A DNA stretch of 64,000 nucleotides, taken from contig NZ_LMEA01000007.1 in assembly GCF_001425235.1 (NCBI RefSeq), forward strand, positions 630,655 to 694,654. The letters are read 5' to 3'. Below the pieces are notes generated by a model that did not search any database, was not told where the DNA came from, and saw nothing but the letters and a program-made list of their open reading frames with translations. The position numbers and the translations under genes were made by a program. Positions 1 to 10,541 of the stretch are shown piece by piece (position 1 is the first letter of the stretch; each line of letters starts with the position of its first letter). The stretch is from Devosia sp. Root413D1. GTDB lineage: Bacteria > Pseudomonadota > Alphaproteobacteria > Rhizobiales > Devosiaceae.

Positions 1-388
1 GCGAGGCCGCATTGCGCGGGTCGACGTCGGCAGTCACCGCCTCGATCGGATAGGTCGCGAAGGCATAGGTGAGAAACGCCGAGGCCGCTTCCGTCGCGAG
101 GCCTTTGCCCCATGCGCCGGGATGCAGGATGAAGCCCATCTCCGGCATCTTCCAGATGCCGATATTGCCGATCACCTGCCCATCCTGAACGATGACCCAT
201 TCGTCGCGCGCCGGGTCACCGCTGAAGAACTGCGCCTCGAACCACGTTTCTGTCTCTGCCATCGATACGTGCGGCAGCGTCGCCCAATAGCGCATGGCCT
301 CAGGCGAGCTGAGGATGGCGTGCATCGCCAGGATGTCGGCAGGAATGGCGCGGCGCAGCACCAGGCGCGCCGTTCGAAGCTCGGACAA
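1..388 (-). CDS. GNAT N-acetyltransferase, RimJ/RimL-like (3' end beyond window)
   Basis: Reading the minus strand from a TTG at 388 gives a protein starting MSELRTARLVLRRA, with a clear AGGAG ribosome binding site 6 nt upstream. It continues through an RYWATLPH-type segment and an acetyl-CoA loop of the form HPGAWGKG, then VDPRNAAS, before running off the window at base 1. About 129 codons are visible; the C-terminus is missing. The RimJ/RimL branch of GNATs acetylates protein N-termini or small amines using acetyl-CoA; the substrate here is unknown. It lies 25 nt downstream of a second GNAT that aligns with it along its length, so the two look like a tandem duplication. The TTG start is chosen because of the ribosome binding site and the match to the start of the neighbouring paralogue. 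Confidence 0.8.
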   Translation of the reverse strand, partial: MSELRTARLVLRRAIPADILAMHAILSSPEAMRYWATLPHVSMAETETWFEAQFFSGDPARDEWVIVQDGQVIGNIGIWKMPEMGFILHPGAWGKGLATEAASAFLTYAFATYPIEAVTADVDPRNAAS

Positions 389-413
389 CTGGAACTCCTG
401 AAATCCCTGGAGC

Positions 414-910
414 CTATCGCGGGCCGGGCAGCGCGAGATAGATGCTGTCGCACCATTCGTCGCCGAGCAGGAACGTATTCTTCGCTTCGCCGGTCCTGGC
501 AAAACCGAGCTTCTCCAGCACCCGCAGCGATGCGAGGTTTCGCGGGTCGACATCGGCCAGCAACTGGTCGGTGAGCTGGCGCGAGAAGGCGTAGTCGATG
601 AACGCCGCCGCCGCCTCGGAAGCAATCCCCCGCCCCCAATAGCCGGGGTGGATCATGAAACCGAAATCCGGCAGGCGGCCCGCGCCGACATCGCCGACCA
701 ACCGGCCCTCGAACTCGATCGCGAAATCCTCGCCACCCGCTGCCGTGCGCTCGATCTTCTGGTCGAGCCAGGCGCGGGTCACCTCACGATCGGCGTGCGG
801 CAGCGTCGACCAGTAGCGCATCCCTCGCGCGTCCGACATGATCGCAAAGAACGCGTCCAGGTCGTCAGCACGTGGGCGGCGCAGCAGCAGCCGCGCCGTA
901 CGGATTTCCA

Positions 911-911
<1 letters not shown>
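414..911 (-). CDS. GNAT N-acetyltransferase, RimJ/RimL-like
   Basis: A 165-aa protein starting MEIRTARLLLRRPRADDLDA, a typical beginning of RimJ/RimL-type acetyltransferases. The acetyl-CoA-binding loop is visible as HPGYWGRGIA (about residues 90-99), followed by VDPRNLASLRVLEKLGF, the family's C-terminal signature. The longer reading frame back to 1022 is rejected because the preceding residues lie antisense-free inside pyrG and do not resemble the family. The start ATG shares one base with the pyrG stop (TGATG), so translation is probably coupled to pyrG. Substrate unknown. The following gene is a close paralogue. Family assignment is strong; biological role is not known. Confidence 0.85.
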
Positions 912-2545
<1,634 letters not shown>

Positions 2546-2605
2546 TTATCCTATTCGGTCGAAGTTCTGATTCTCAAGAGCGCCGCCGATCACGAACGGC
2601 ACCCC

Positions 2606-2640
2606 ACACAAAAAGAAGAAGGGGATGTTGCCATCCCCTT
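2606..2640 (-). terminator. Rho-independent terminator after secG
   Basis: The 9-bp arms AAGGGGATG and CATCCCCTT (2619-2627 and 2632-2640) enclose a 4-nt loop. Read on the minus strand the hairpin is followed by a T-rich run (complement of 2606-2618). It lies between secG (stop at 2665) and pyrG (start at 2539), both on the minus strand, so it should end the secG transcript and leave pyrG to its own promoter in about 2540-2605. Confidence 0.8.
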
Positions 2641-2664
2641 CCCCGGTTCGCTGTCGCGGCGGCC

Positions 2665-3195
2665 TCAGTTGGCGGGCGCCGCTGGTTGTTCTGTCGTCGC
2701 CGGCGCCGCCGGAGCTTCGGTAGCGGGCGCCGTTTCGGTGGGCACCGGCAGGTCGGAACCGGTCGCCGGAGCTTCGGTGGTGGTCGCCGGAGCTTCGGTG
2801 GTGGTCGACGGAGTGGTCGTCGTGGCCGGCGCCGGCGCGGTGGTCGTGTCAGTCGGAACCGGCAAGTCACCGGCGCTCTGCTGCTGCAGCTGCTGCAGCG
2901 CGTCGAGCACGGTCGTCGGCGCCGCGTCGCCACCCTGGGCGGCGCGGTCGAGGATGGAGCTCGTACCGCGATCAACCGAGGAGAGAATCGTCAGGCCGAT
3001 GGCCGAGGCAAAGAACAGGGCCGCGAGGATTGCCGTGGTGCGGGTCAGAAGGTTCGCCGAACCACGGACCGAAATCAGCCCGTTGGCATTCGAGGAACCC
3101 ATACCAAGCCCGCCGCCCTCCGACCGCTGCAGCAGGATCACTGCAATCAGCGCGAGCACGATCAGGAGGTAGGCGACGATCAGGACGTTGGCCAT
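2665..3195 (-). CDS. secG: Preprotein translocase subunit SecG
   Basis: Small inner-membrane subunit of the SecYEG protein export channel. The first 75 residues are classic SecG: a transmembrane helix near residues 3-21, the loop LLQRSEGGGLG, then ANLLTRTTAILAALFF leading into the second helix. The protein is 176 aa, far longer than the roughly 75-110 aa of enterobacterial SecG, because of a tail of about 100 residues rich in Ala, Pro, Thr and Gln with short repeats such as TTEAPA. Such tails are common in alphaproteobacterial SecG and are probably disordered. It is followed by a strong terminator before pyrG. tpiA lies upstream on the same strand with a 104-nt gap. Confidence 0.93.
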   Translation of the reverse strand: MANVLIVAYLLIVLALIAVILLQRSEGGGLGMGSSNANGLISVRGSANLLTRTTAILAALFFASAIGLTILSSVDRGTSSILDRAAQGGDAAPTTVLDALQQLQQQSAGDLPVPTDTTTAPAPATTTTPSTTTEAPATTTEAPATGSDLPVPTETAPATEAPAAPATTEQPAAPAN

Positions 3196-3299
3196 TGGAC
3201 CTTCAGGCTTTCGATATCGGTTTGGCGCGCCTTCTACACGCGCGCCAACACAAATGCCAGCGCCATCCGCCGCCTTTCGCTCGGCGCCGGATGCGTCTT

Positions 3300-4055
3300 C
3301 TAGAGGGCGGAGATAATGGCGTGGAAGTCGTTTGCCAAGAGGCTTGCGCCCCCGACCAGCCCGCCATTGACGTTGGCGATGCGCAGGATCTCGCTGGCGT
3401 TGGACGGCTTCATCGAGCCGCCATAGAGGATGCGCACTGCCGCGCCGGGCTCGCCGAAGCGGGATTTCAGCTGGTCGCGGATGGCATTATGCATCTCAGC
3501 GATGTCGCTCGAAGTGGGAGTACGGCCGGTGCCGATGGCCCACACGGGCTCGTAGGCGATGACGATGTCGTGACCCGACCAGTCATCCGGCACCGAGCGT
3601 TCGAGTTGCCCGATAACCACGGCGACGGCATTGCCGGCGTCACGCTCGGCCTCGATCTCGCCCACGCAGATGATCGGCACGAGCCCGGAGGCGTGCGCCG
3701 CGAGCGCCTTCTGCTGCACCAGCACATCGGTTTCACCATGGTTGGTGCGGCGTTCCGAATGGCCGACGATCACGAACTGCGCCCCGGCATCGGCCAGCAT
3801 CTGCGCGCTGATATCGCCGGTATGGGCGCCGCTGGCGGCCGGATGGCAGTCTTGTCCACCGGTGACGATGCCCGCGGGAGCCGCCAGTTCGTTGAGCCGC
3901 TCGAGCAGCGTGGCAGGCGGACAGATCACCACCGTTCCCCGCGGGCCGCCGCCATTGGCGAGGAGCGCGGCAAGCTTCTGCACCTCCCCCAGGGAGGCCG
4001 TGGTGCCGTTCATCTTCCAGTTGCCCGCGATCAGCGGCGTTATCTCTGCCGTCAC
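3300..4055 (-). CDS. tpiA: Triosephosphate isomerase
   Basis: Interconverts dihydroxyacetone phosphate and glyceraldehyde 3-phosphate in glycolysis and gluconeogenesis. The 251-aa length is normal. Catalytic landmarks are present: the Asn/Lys of GNWKMNG near residues 10-16, the electrophilic His in VGHSERR, the catalytic Glu in [11 protein letters not shown], and the phosphate-binding YGGSMKP. The start is GTG at 4055, supported by an AAGGAG ribosome binding site a few bases upstream. It is transcribed divergently from ppiD across a 133-nt region that must hold promoters for both. Confidence 0.97.
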   Translation of the reverse strand: MTAEITPLIAGNWKMNGTTASLGEVQKLAALLANGGGPRGTVVICPPATLLERLNELAAPAGIVTGGQDCHPAASGAHTGDISAQMLADAGAQFVIVGHSERRTNHGETDVLVQQKALAAHASGLVPIICVGEIEAERDAGNAVAVVIGQLERSVPDDWSGHDIVIAYEPVWAIGTGRTPTSSDIAEMHNAIRDQLKSRFGEPGAAVRILYGGSMKPSNASEILRIANVNGGLVGGASLLANDFHAIISAL

Positions 4056-4188
4056 CTTGACGCTCCTTCTACTTGCCTATTGTGGGAGTTTCCCATAACC
4101 CCCGTCCCGATGTGCCTTGCGGCACAAACTCGACCCTGTCTAGTATCCGCCGCCCGCCGGGGAGGCGGCTGTTGTTGGATTTGTCTCG

Positions 4189-6063
4189 ATGCTCGATAGC
4201 TTTCGCCACCTGACCAAGACCTGGTTCGGCAAGATTCTCGGCGCCTTTCTGATTGTCGGCCTGGCGGGGTTCGGTATTTCGAACGTCATCACCGGCTTTG
4301 GCACGAACACCGTAGCCACCGTCGCCGGACAGGATATTTCGGTTCGCGACTATCAGCGCGCCTACAATACCCAGATCAATGCTGTCGCCCAGCAGATCGG
4401 GCGCGTGCCGACCGTCGAGGAAGCCAATGTCTTCGGCGTACCGGGCGCGGTGCTCGACCGGCTCGCTGGTGAGGCCGCCGTCAACAAGCTCGGCGAGGAC
4501 CTCGGCCTCGGCGTCTCCGAGGACCGCCTCGGCAAGATGCTGCGCGAGGACCCGAGCTTTTCGAGCGCGCTTGGTGCGTTCGATCGCAGCAATTTCCTGC
4601 GCGTGCTGCAACAGAATGGTTTCACCGAAGCTGAGTATTTCGACCTCCAGACCAAGGCGGCGCGCCGCCAGCAACTGGTGAGCGGCCTGCTCTCCGGTGC
4701 GCCGGCGCCTACGACCGCTACCGAGCTGTTGAGCCGCTTTTCGGGCGACACGCGGACTGTCGACTACTTCATCCTGAACGCCCAGGCCCTGCCCCCGGTT
4801 GCCGAACCGACGGAAGAAGAGCTGGCGACCTACCTCAAGGACAACCAGGCCAATTTCCGCACCAAGGCGACCCGTACGATCGAGCTGCTGGCGCTGTCAC
4901 CCGAGGCGATCGCCGCTACCAAGACCATTTCAGATGAAGACGTCGCGGCCGAATACGAGCGCACCAAGCAGAGCCGCGTGAAGATCGAGCGGCGCACCGT
5001 CAAGCAGGTGGTGCTCAACACGCCCGAGCTCGAGAAGGCCTTCACCGACGGCAAGGCCGCCGCTACGCCGTTCGCCGACGTGCTCGCCGCCAGCGGCGCG
5101 AGCGCGCAGGATCTGGGCAACCTCAGCAAGACCGAGATCACCGATAGCAGCCTGGCCGACGCGGCGTTCGGGCTGGCGCTGAACGACTACGTCATCATCG
5201 AGGGCATCGGCTCGAAGCGCGCCGTCACCGTTTCGGCGATCGAGCCGGGCGGCGTCATCAGCCTCGAGGACGCCAAGGCCGATATCGCCAAGCAGTTGGC
5301 GCTCACCCAGGCCCGCAACGAATATACCGACGTGCTCGACCAGATCGAGGAACTGCGCGCCGCGTTCAAGCCGCTGCCGGAGATCGCCGAGCGCTTTGGC
5401 CTCCACACCGTGACCGTCCCGCTGACCGAAACCGGTGCGGAGCTCGCCAACAGCCCCGATGTCGGCCCTGAGGATGCGCAGCGCATCGCCACCGCGGTGT
5501 TCAAGGCCGAGCAGGGCAACCTCGCTCCGACCATCCAGCTGAGCTCGACCCGCAACCTCTGGTTCGACCTCAAGCAGGTCGAGGACGCGCGAGACCAGAC
5601 GCTCGACGAGGTCCGCGACGCGGTGATCACTGCCTGGACCAATGCCAAGACCGACGAAGCCGTCACCGCCGAAGCAGCCAAGCTGCTCGAGCAGGTGAAG
5701 GCCGGCACCGCATTTGCCGACGTTGCCAGCAGCATCGGCCAGTTCCCGATCCTCAGCCAGCCGCTGAAGCGCGCTGGCGACGGCACGACCGTGCTGAACC
5801 AGGCGGTAGCCAATGAGATCTTCAACGGCGGCCCGACGCATTTCGGCTCGGCGGTGAACGGCGACGGCGACCACGTGGTGTTCCAGGTGGTCGAAGTGAA
5901 CCAGGGCACCTCCGACCAGACGGCCGAGATCAAGAAGTTCGTCGAAGAGTCGAGCCGTGATGCGCTCTACAGCGATCTGCTGACCGGGTTGAAGTCGGAA
6001 GCCGGCCTCAGGATCAACGAGCAGGTCCTGAAGCAACTTACCGATACCGGCGCCCTGCAATGA
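4189..6063 (+). CDS. ppiD: Peptidyl-prolyl cis-trans isomerase / periplasmic chaperone PpiD-like
   Basis: A 624-aa membrane-anchored foldase that helps newly exported proteins fold near the Sec channel. A single transmembrane segment lies at about residues 15-34 (ILGAFLIVGLAGFGI), followed by a SurA_N-type chaperone domain and a parvulin-like region in the middle; the C-terminal third resembles the rest of the SurA/PpiD family. PpiD proteins often carry inactive parvulin domains, so a chaperone role may matter more than isomerase activity. Its stop overlaps the trpE start (ATGA), which ties trp expression to this gene. The same order (tpiA, ppiD, trpE) is common in Hyphomicrobiales. Confidence 0.9.
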   Translation: MLDSFRHLTKTWFGKILGAFLIVGLAGFGISNVITGFGTNTVATVAGQDISVRDYQRAYNTQINAVAQQIGRVPTVEEANVFGVPGAVLDRLAGEAAVNKLGEDLGLGVSEDRLGKMLREDPSFSSALGAFDRSNFLRVLQQNGFTEAEYFDLQTKAARRQQLVSGLLSGAPAPTTATELLSRFSGDTRTVDYFILNAQALPPVAEPTEEELATYLKDNQANFRTKATRTIELLALSPEAIAATKTISDEDVAAEYERTKQSRVKIERRTVKQVVLNTPELEKAFTDGKAAATPFADVLAASGASAQDLGNLSKTEITDSSLADAAFGLALNDYVIIEGIGSKRAVTVSAIEPGGVISLEDAKADIAKQLALTQARNEYTDVLDQIEELRAAFKPLPEIAERFGLHTVTVPLTETGAELANSPDVGPEDAQRIATAVFKAEQGNLAPTIQLSSTRNLWFDLKQVEDARDQTLDEVRDAVITAWTNAKTDEAVTAEAAKLLEQVKAGTAFADVASSIGQFPILSQPLKRAGDGTTVLNQAVANEIFNGGPTHFGSAVNGDGDHVVFQVVEVNQGTSDQTAEIKKFVEESSRDALYSDLLTGLKSEAGLRINEQVLKQLTDTGALQ

Positions 6064-7571
6064 CCGCTGACGACCAGTACGGCGCCTTCGCGGCCGGATA
6101 CGATGCCGGCCGCGCCCAGATCGTCTTCCGGCGTGTCGTCGCCGATCTGGAAACGCCGATCGGCGCCTACCTGAAGCTCGCCGAGGGGCGGAAGAACACC
6201 TTCCTGCTCGAGAGCGTGCAGGATGGCGCCACTGTCGGGCGCTACTCGATGATCGGCTTCGATCCGGACATCATCCTCAAGGTCGAGCGGGGTCAGGCGA
6301 GCATCAATCGCAATGCCGGCCTGACGCCCGACGCCTTCACCCCGGTCAGCGAGCCGCCGCTCGATGTGCTGCGCGCCCTGGTGGCGGAGAGCCAGGCCGA
6401 AGTGCCGCCCGGTCTTCCCTCGACTGCGGCCGGCATCTACGGCTATCTCGGCTACGACATGGTGCGCCTGATGGAGGTGCTGCCCGACCGCCACGAGGAT
6501 CCGCTGGGTTTCCCCGAAGCGATCCTGATGCGGCCCACCGTGCTCGCCGTGTTCGATACGCTGAAGGACGAACTCTATCTCACTGCGCCGGTCTACATCC
6601 GCCCGGGCGTGACCGCCCGGCAGGCCTGGGAAGGTGCGCAGAGCCGCATCGATGATGCCGTTGGCCGCATGGGGCGCACCCTGCCCTACACCTCGACCCC
6701 GCCCGATATCGACGCCATCGCGGTCAAGTCCAACACCAGCGTCGAGCAGTATGCCCGCATGGTCGAGGACGCCAAGGAATACATCCGGGCCGGCGACATC
6801 TTCCAGGTGGTGCTGAGCCAGCGCTTCGAGGCCGAGTTCACGCTGCCGCCGACCGCGCTCTATCGCGCGCTGCGCCGCACCAACCCCTCGCCCTACATGT
6901 ACATGCTGGATTTCGGCGATTTCGCCGTCGCGGGCTCAAGCCCGGAAATCCTGGTCAAGGTGCAGGACGGCAAGGTCAACATCCGCCCCATCGCCGGCAC
7001 CCGCAAACGTGGCGCCACGCCGACGCGCGACAAGGAACTGGCGGACGAGCTGCTGAGCGACCCCAAGGAACTGGCCGAGCACTTGATGCTGCTCGACCTC
7101 GGCCGCAACGACGTCGGCCGGGTGGCCAAGATCGGTAGCGTCGAGGTTACCGACAAGTTCTTCCTCGAGTACTACTCGCACGTCATGCACATCGTCTCGA
7201 ACGTCGTGGGCGACCTCGACCCGAAATACGATTTCGTCGATGCGCTGGCCGCCGGCTTCCCGGCCGGCACCGTCTCGGGCGCGCCAAAAGTCCGGGCGAT
7301 GGAGATCATCGACGAACTCGAGAAATCGCGCCGCGGCATTTATGGCGGCTGCGTCGGCTATTTCGGCGCTGACGGCACGATGGATACCTGCATCGTGCTG
7401 CGCACCGCGATCGTCGCCAAGGGTAAGATCTACGTACAGTCGGGCGCCGGTATCGTCGCCGACAGCAAGGCCGAGCTCGAGCAGCTCGAATGCGAGAACA
7501 AGGCGCGCGCCCTGTTCAGCGCCGCAGAAGAGGCGCTCCGCTATGCCGGCGAAGCGCGGGTTGGCCAATGA
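6060..7571 (+). CDS. trpE: Anthranilate synthase component I
   Basis: Converts chorismate to anthranilate with ammonia from TrpG, the first committed step of tryptophan synthesis. It has 503 aa. The LLESVQDGATVGRYS segment near residues 48-62 carries the LLES motif used for feedback inhibition by tryptophan. The chorismate-binding core is intact: DIFQVVLSQRF, GSSPEILVK, the IRPIAGTRKRG segment, LLDLGRNDVGRV, and FPAGTVSGAPKVRAMEII. It is a separate gene, not the TrpE(G) fusion found in several rhizobia. The ATG overlaps the ppiD stop (ATGA), leaving no room for an attenuator leader upstream. Confidence 0.98.
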   Translation: MTADDQYGAFAAGYDAGRAQIVFRRVVADLETPIGAYLKLAEGRKNTFLLESVQDGATVGRYSMIGFDPDIILKVERGQASINRNAGLTPDAFTPVSEPPLDVLRALVAESQAEVPPGLPSTAAGIYGYLGYDMVRLMEVLPDRHEDPLGFPEAILMRPTVLAVFDTLKDELYLTAPVYIRPGVTARQAWEGAQSRIDDAVGRMGRTLPYTSTPPDIDAIAVKSNTSVEQYARMVEDAKEYIRAGDIFQVVLSQRFEAEFTLPPTALYRALRRTNPSPYMYMLDFGDFAVAGSSPEILVKVQDGKVNIRPIAGTRKRGATPTRDKELADELLSDPKELAEHLMLLDLGRNDVGRVAKIGSVEVTDKFFLEYYSHVMHIVSNVVGDLDPKYDFVDALAAGFPAGTVSGAPKVRAMEIIDELEKSRRGIYGGCVGYFGADGTMDTCIVLRTAIVAKGKIYVQSGAGIVADSKAELEQLECENKARALFSAAEEALRYAGEARVGQ

Positions 7572-7606
7572 GCACTCTACGATGGCGGGGGCAGCTCTGA
7601 TTCTGT

Positions 7607-7630
7607 GATTTCCGCTTTCGCGGGAATGAC
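7607..7630. repeat. Short palindromic intergenic repeat (VIPAKAEI-type)
   Basis: In the 98-nt gap between trpE and trpG lies an imperfect hairpin, TTTCCGC-TTTC-GCGGGAA, within 7607-7630. Its reverse reading encodes VIPAKAEI, the tell-tale translation of a widespread proteobacterial interspersed palindrome related to GTCATTCCCGCGAAAGCGGG. One arm has a mismatch, so this looks like a decayed copy. It is the only copy I noticed in this window. Confidence 0.6.
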
Positions 7631-7669
7631 CCGGTGTTTTACATAACGTCCGAGCCTGGAAACTGAGAC

Positions 7670-8266
7670 ATGCGCCTCCTCGTCATCGATAACTACGACA
7701 GCTTCACCTACAACCTCGTCCACTTCCTGGGCGAACTGGGCGGCGAGTCCGAGGTGTGGCGCAACGACAAGATCACCCTCGATCAGGTCGCGGCGATTGC
7801 CCCCGAAGCCATTGTACTGTCGCCGGGTCCCGCGACCCCCGATACGGCCGGCATCTGCCTCAGCCTGATCGAGCGCTTCGCGCCGACAACGCCGATCCTC
7901 GGGGTGTGCCTTGGGCACCAGGCGCTGGGCCAGGCGATGGGCGGCGAGGTGATCCGCGCGCCGCAGCTGATGCACGGCAAGACCAGCAAGATCAATCACA
8001 GCGGCAAGGGCCTGTTCCGCGGGCTGAATTCCGGTTTCGAAGCGACGCGCTACCACTCGCTGATCGTCAGGCCTCAAAGCCTGCCGGATGTGCTGGAGGT
8101 CACCGCCTCCACCGATGACGGGCTGATCATGGGCATGCAGCACCGGAACTACCCGAGCCACGGCGTGCAGTTCCACCCCGAGAGCATCGCGTCGGAAAAC
8201 GGGCACGCGATCCTGCAGAATTTCCTCAACCTCGCCCGCGACTTCAACCTCAGGAAGGCCGCGTGA
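7670..8266 (+). CDS. trpG: Anthranilate synthase component II (glutamine amidotransferase)
   Basis: Supplies ammonia from glutamine to TrpE. It has 198 aa and begins MRLLVIDNYDSFTYNLVHFL, typical of TrpG/PabA. The nucleophile Cys is in GVCLGHQALGQ and the His/Glu pair in GVQFHPESIAS. The protein could also serve p-aminobenzoate synthesis as an amphibolic TrpG/PabA, since no separate pabA is visible. It follows trpE after a 98-nt gap carrying a repeat remnant, and its stop overlaps the trpD start (TGATG). Confidence 0.97.
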   Translation: MRLLVIDNYDSFTYNLVHFLGELGGESEVWRNDKITLDQVAAIAPEAIVLSPGPATPDTAGICLSLIERFAPTTPILGVCLGHQALGQAMGGEVIRAPQLMHGKTSKINHSGKGLFRGLNSGFEATRYHSLIVRPQSLPDVLEVTASTDDGLIMGMQHRNYPSHGVQFHPESIASENGHAILQNFLNLARDFNLRKAA

Positions 8267-9282
8267 TGGATATCAAGGGAGCTCTCAACAAGATCGCATC
8301 GCGCCAGGATCTGACCGGCGAGGAAATGCGCGCCGTGATGACCACGATCATGGATGGCGAAGCGACGCCGAGCCAGATCGGCGCGTTCCTGATGGGCATG
8401 CGGGTGAAGGGCGAGACGGTCGGCGAGATCGCCGCGGCCGTGTCGATCCTTCGTGACAAGATGGTGCCGGTGGCGGTCGACGCCCCGGACAGCATCATCG
8501 ATATCGTCGGCACCGGTGGCGACGGGGCGGAGACGCTGAATATTTCGACCGCGACATCGATCGTCGTGGCGGGTGCCGGCGTTCCAGTGGCCAAGCACGG
8601 CAACCGCGCGCTGAGTTCCAGGTCGGGCGCCTCCGATGTGCTGCAGGCCCTCGGTATCAAAACCGATATCGGGCCCGACAAGATCAGCCAGTGCATCCGC
8701 GAGGCCAGCATCGGCTTCATGTTCGCGCCGGCGCATCACCCGGCGATGAAGCATGTCGGCCCCACCCGCATGGAGATGGGCACCCGCACCATGTTCAACC
8801 TGCTGGGGCCGCAGTCGAACCCGGCCGGCGCCCGCCGCTACATGCTGGGTGTCTACGACAAGAAATGGGTCGAACCGGTCGCCGCGGCGCTGCTTGCCAA
8901 CCGCGCCATTTCGGCCTGGGTCGTGCATGGCGCCGATGGCATCGATGAGCTCTCGACCACCGGCCCGAGCTTCGTCGCCTCGATCAAGGGCGGGGACCTG
9001 CGCAGTTTCGAGATCACCCCGGAGGATGCCGGCCTGCCGCGCGCCACCATGGCCGACCTCAAGGGCGCTGACCCGGCCTACAACGCCTCGCGGCTGCGCG
9101 GGCTGCTGGATGGGGTGAAAGACCCCTATCGCGATATCGTGCTGCTCAACGCCGCCGCCGCCTTCATCGTCGCCGGCCGCGCCGACACGCTGAAGCTCGG
9201 CGCCGATCTTGCGGCCCGCGAGATTGACTCCGGTCGCGCCAAATTGACGCTCGACAAACTCATTTCCGTATCGAACAGCTGA
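8266..9282 (+). CDS. trpD: Anthranilate phosphoribosyltransferase
   Basis: Joins anthranilate to phosphoribosyl pyrophosphate in the second step of tryptophan synthesis. The 338-aa protein shows the PRPP-binding loop DIVGTGGDGAETLNIST, the KHGNRALSSRSGASDVL segment and MGTRTMFNLLGP. I chose ATG at 8266, which overlaps the trpG stop as TGATG; an alternative GTG lies one codon upstream at 8263. It is translationally coupled to trpG and followed after 3 nt by trpC. Confidence 0.97.
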   Translation: MDIKGALNKIASRQDLTGEEMRAVMTTIMDGEATPSQIGAFLMGMRVKGETVGEIAAAVSILRDKMVPVAVDAPDSIIDIVGTGGDGAETLNISTATSIVVAGAGVPVAKHGNRALSSRSGASDVLQALGIKTDIGPDKISQCIREASIGFMFAPAHHPAMKHVGPTRMEMGTRTMFNLLGPQSNPAGARRYMLGVYDKKWVEPVAAALLANRAISAWVVHGADGIDELSTTGPSFVASIKGGDLRSFEITPEDAGLPRATMADLKGADPAYNASRLRGLLDGVKDPYRDIVLLNAAAAFIVAGRADTLKLGADLAAREIDSGRAKLTLDKLISVSNS

Positions 9283-9285
9283 CCC

Positions 9286-10077
9286 ATGTCCGACATCCTC
9301 TCCCAGATCGAAATCTACAAACGCGAGGAAATCGCCGCGGCGAAGACCCTCCGCCCCTGGAACGAGGTGGTCGCCGAAGCGCATGACGCGCCTCCGGTGC
9401 GGCGGTTCCTCTCGGCGCTGAAAAAGAAGCGGGCTGACAACCAGTTCGCGCTGATCGCCGAAGTGAAGAAGGCGAGCCCCTCCAAGGGCCTGATCCGTCC
9501 CGACTTCAACCCAGCCGAGATCGCCCGGGCCTATGAACTGGGTGGCGCCTCCTGTCTCTCCGTGCTCACCGACCGCCCGAGCTTTCAGGGCGCGCCGGGC
9601 TACCTGATCGAGGCGCGCAACGCCACCAAGCTCCCGGTGCTGCGCAAGGATTTCCTGTTCGAGACCTACCAGGTGGCCGAGAGCCGCGCCTGGGGCGCTG
9701 ACTGCATCCTGATCATCCTCGCCGCGGTCAACGACGACACCGCGCGCTACCTGCTCGACGCCGCCGAGGAGTGGCGGATGGATGCGCTGGTGGAAGTGCA
9801 CGACCAGATCGAGCTCGATCGGGCGCTGGGGCTGAATGCCGAGTTCATCGGCATTAATAACCGGAACCTGCGCACCTTCGAGACGACGCTCAACACCTCG
9901 GTGACCCTCGCCGGCGGCGTGCCGCAGGGGGTGCACCTGGTGTCGGAAAGCGGCGTCAACACCCATGCCGACCTGGTGAAGCTCGAGCATGCCGGCATCG
10001 GCACCTTCCTCGTCGGCGAGAGCCTGATGCGCCAGGACGACGTCACCGCCGCAACCATCAAGCTGCTGCACGGCTGA
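9286..10077 (+). CDS. trpC: Indole-3-glycerol phosphate synthase
   Basis: Closes the ring of carboxyphenylamino-deoxyribulose phosphate to indole-3-glycerol phosphate. The 263-aa protein is a single-function TrpC, not fused to TrpF. Visible landmarks are the catalytic Lys in [37 protein letters not shown] with a second catalytic Lys, [12 protein letters not shown] and LVSESGV. Its stop overlaps the moaC start (TGATG). trpF, trpB and trpA are not in the window. Confidence 0.97.
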   Translation: MSDILSQIEIYKREEIAAAKTLRPWNEVVAEAHDAPPVRRFLSALKKKRADNQFALIAEVKKASPSKGLIRPDFNPAEIARAYELGGASCLSVLTDRPSFQGAPGYLIEARNATKLPVLRKDFLFETYQVAESRAWGADCILIILAAVNDDTARYLLDAAEEWRMDALVEVHDQIELDRALGLNAEFIGINNRNLRTFETTLNTSVTLAGGVPQGVHLVSESGVNTHADLVKLEHAGIGTFLVGESLMRQDDVTAATIKLLHG

Positions 10078-10541
10078 TGGCGCTCACCCACCTCAACCAG
10101 CGGGGGGAAGCGCATATCGTCGATATCGGCGACAAGGCCACGACTCGCCGCCGGGCGGTGGCAACAGCGCGGCTGGAAGCCAAGCCCGAGACAGTGGCGC
10201 TGATCCTTGGCGGCGAACTGAAAAAGGGCGATGCCCTGGCCGTAGCCCGCATCGCCGGCATCATGGCGGCCAAGAAAACCTCCGAGCTGATCCCGCTCTG
10301 CCATCCGATTCCGCTGACCAAGGTGAGCGTTGAGATCGAAGGCGACGGCCCTGCCCTGCTGGTGACGGCGACCGCCGAGACCACAGCGCAGACCGGCGTC
10401 GAGATGGAGGCGATGACGGCGGCTTCAGTCGCCGCGCTGACCCTCTACGACATGGCCAAGTCGCATGATCGCGCCATGCGGGTGACCTCCATCCAGCTCG
10501 AGGAGAAATCGGGCGGCAAGTCGGGTGATTTCCACCGATGA
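10077..10541 (+). CDS. moaC: Cyclic pyranopterin monophosphate synthase
   Basis: Acts with MoaA in the first stage of molybdenum cofactor synthesis. The 154-aa length is normal. The family motifs [13 protein letters not shown] and [23 protein letters not shown] are intact, including the Asp and Lys of the DMxK active-site segment. It overlaps trpC upstream and moeA downstream by a few bases, so molybdopterin genes are coupled to the trp run, an arrangement usual in Hyphomicrobiales. Confidence 0.97.
   Translation: MALTHLNQRGEAHIVDIGDKATTRRRAVATARLEAKPETVALILGGELKKGDALAVARIAGIMAAKKTSELIPLCHPIPLTKVSVEIEGDGPALLVTATAETTAQTGVEMEAMTAASVAALTLYDMAKSHDRAMRVTSIQLEEKSGGKSGDFHR

Noticed and set aside
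6000-6100. Tryptophan attenuator ahead of trpE
   Set aside because: trpE overlaps the ppiD stop, leaving no leader region for a Trp-rich peptide and hairpins.
8149-10071. 640-aa open frame antisense to trpD/trpC
   Set aside because: Lies opposite two intact trp genes that explain the codon pattern; His/Arg/Gly-rich composition typical of antisense frames.
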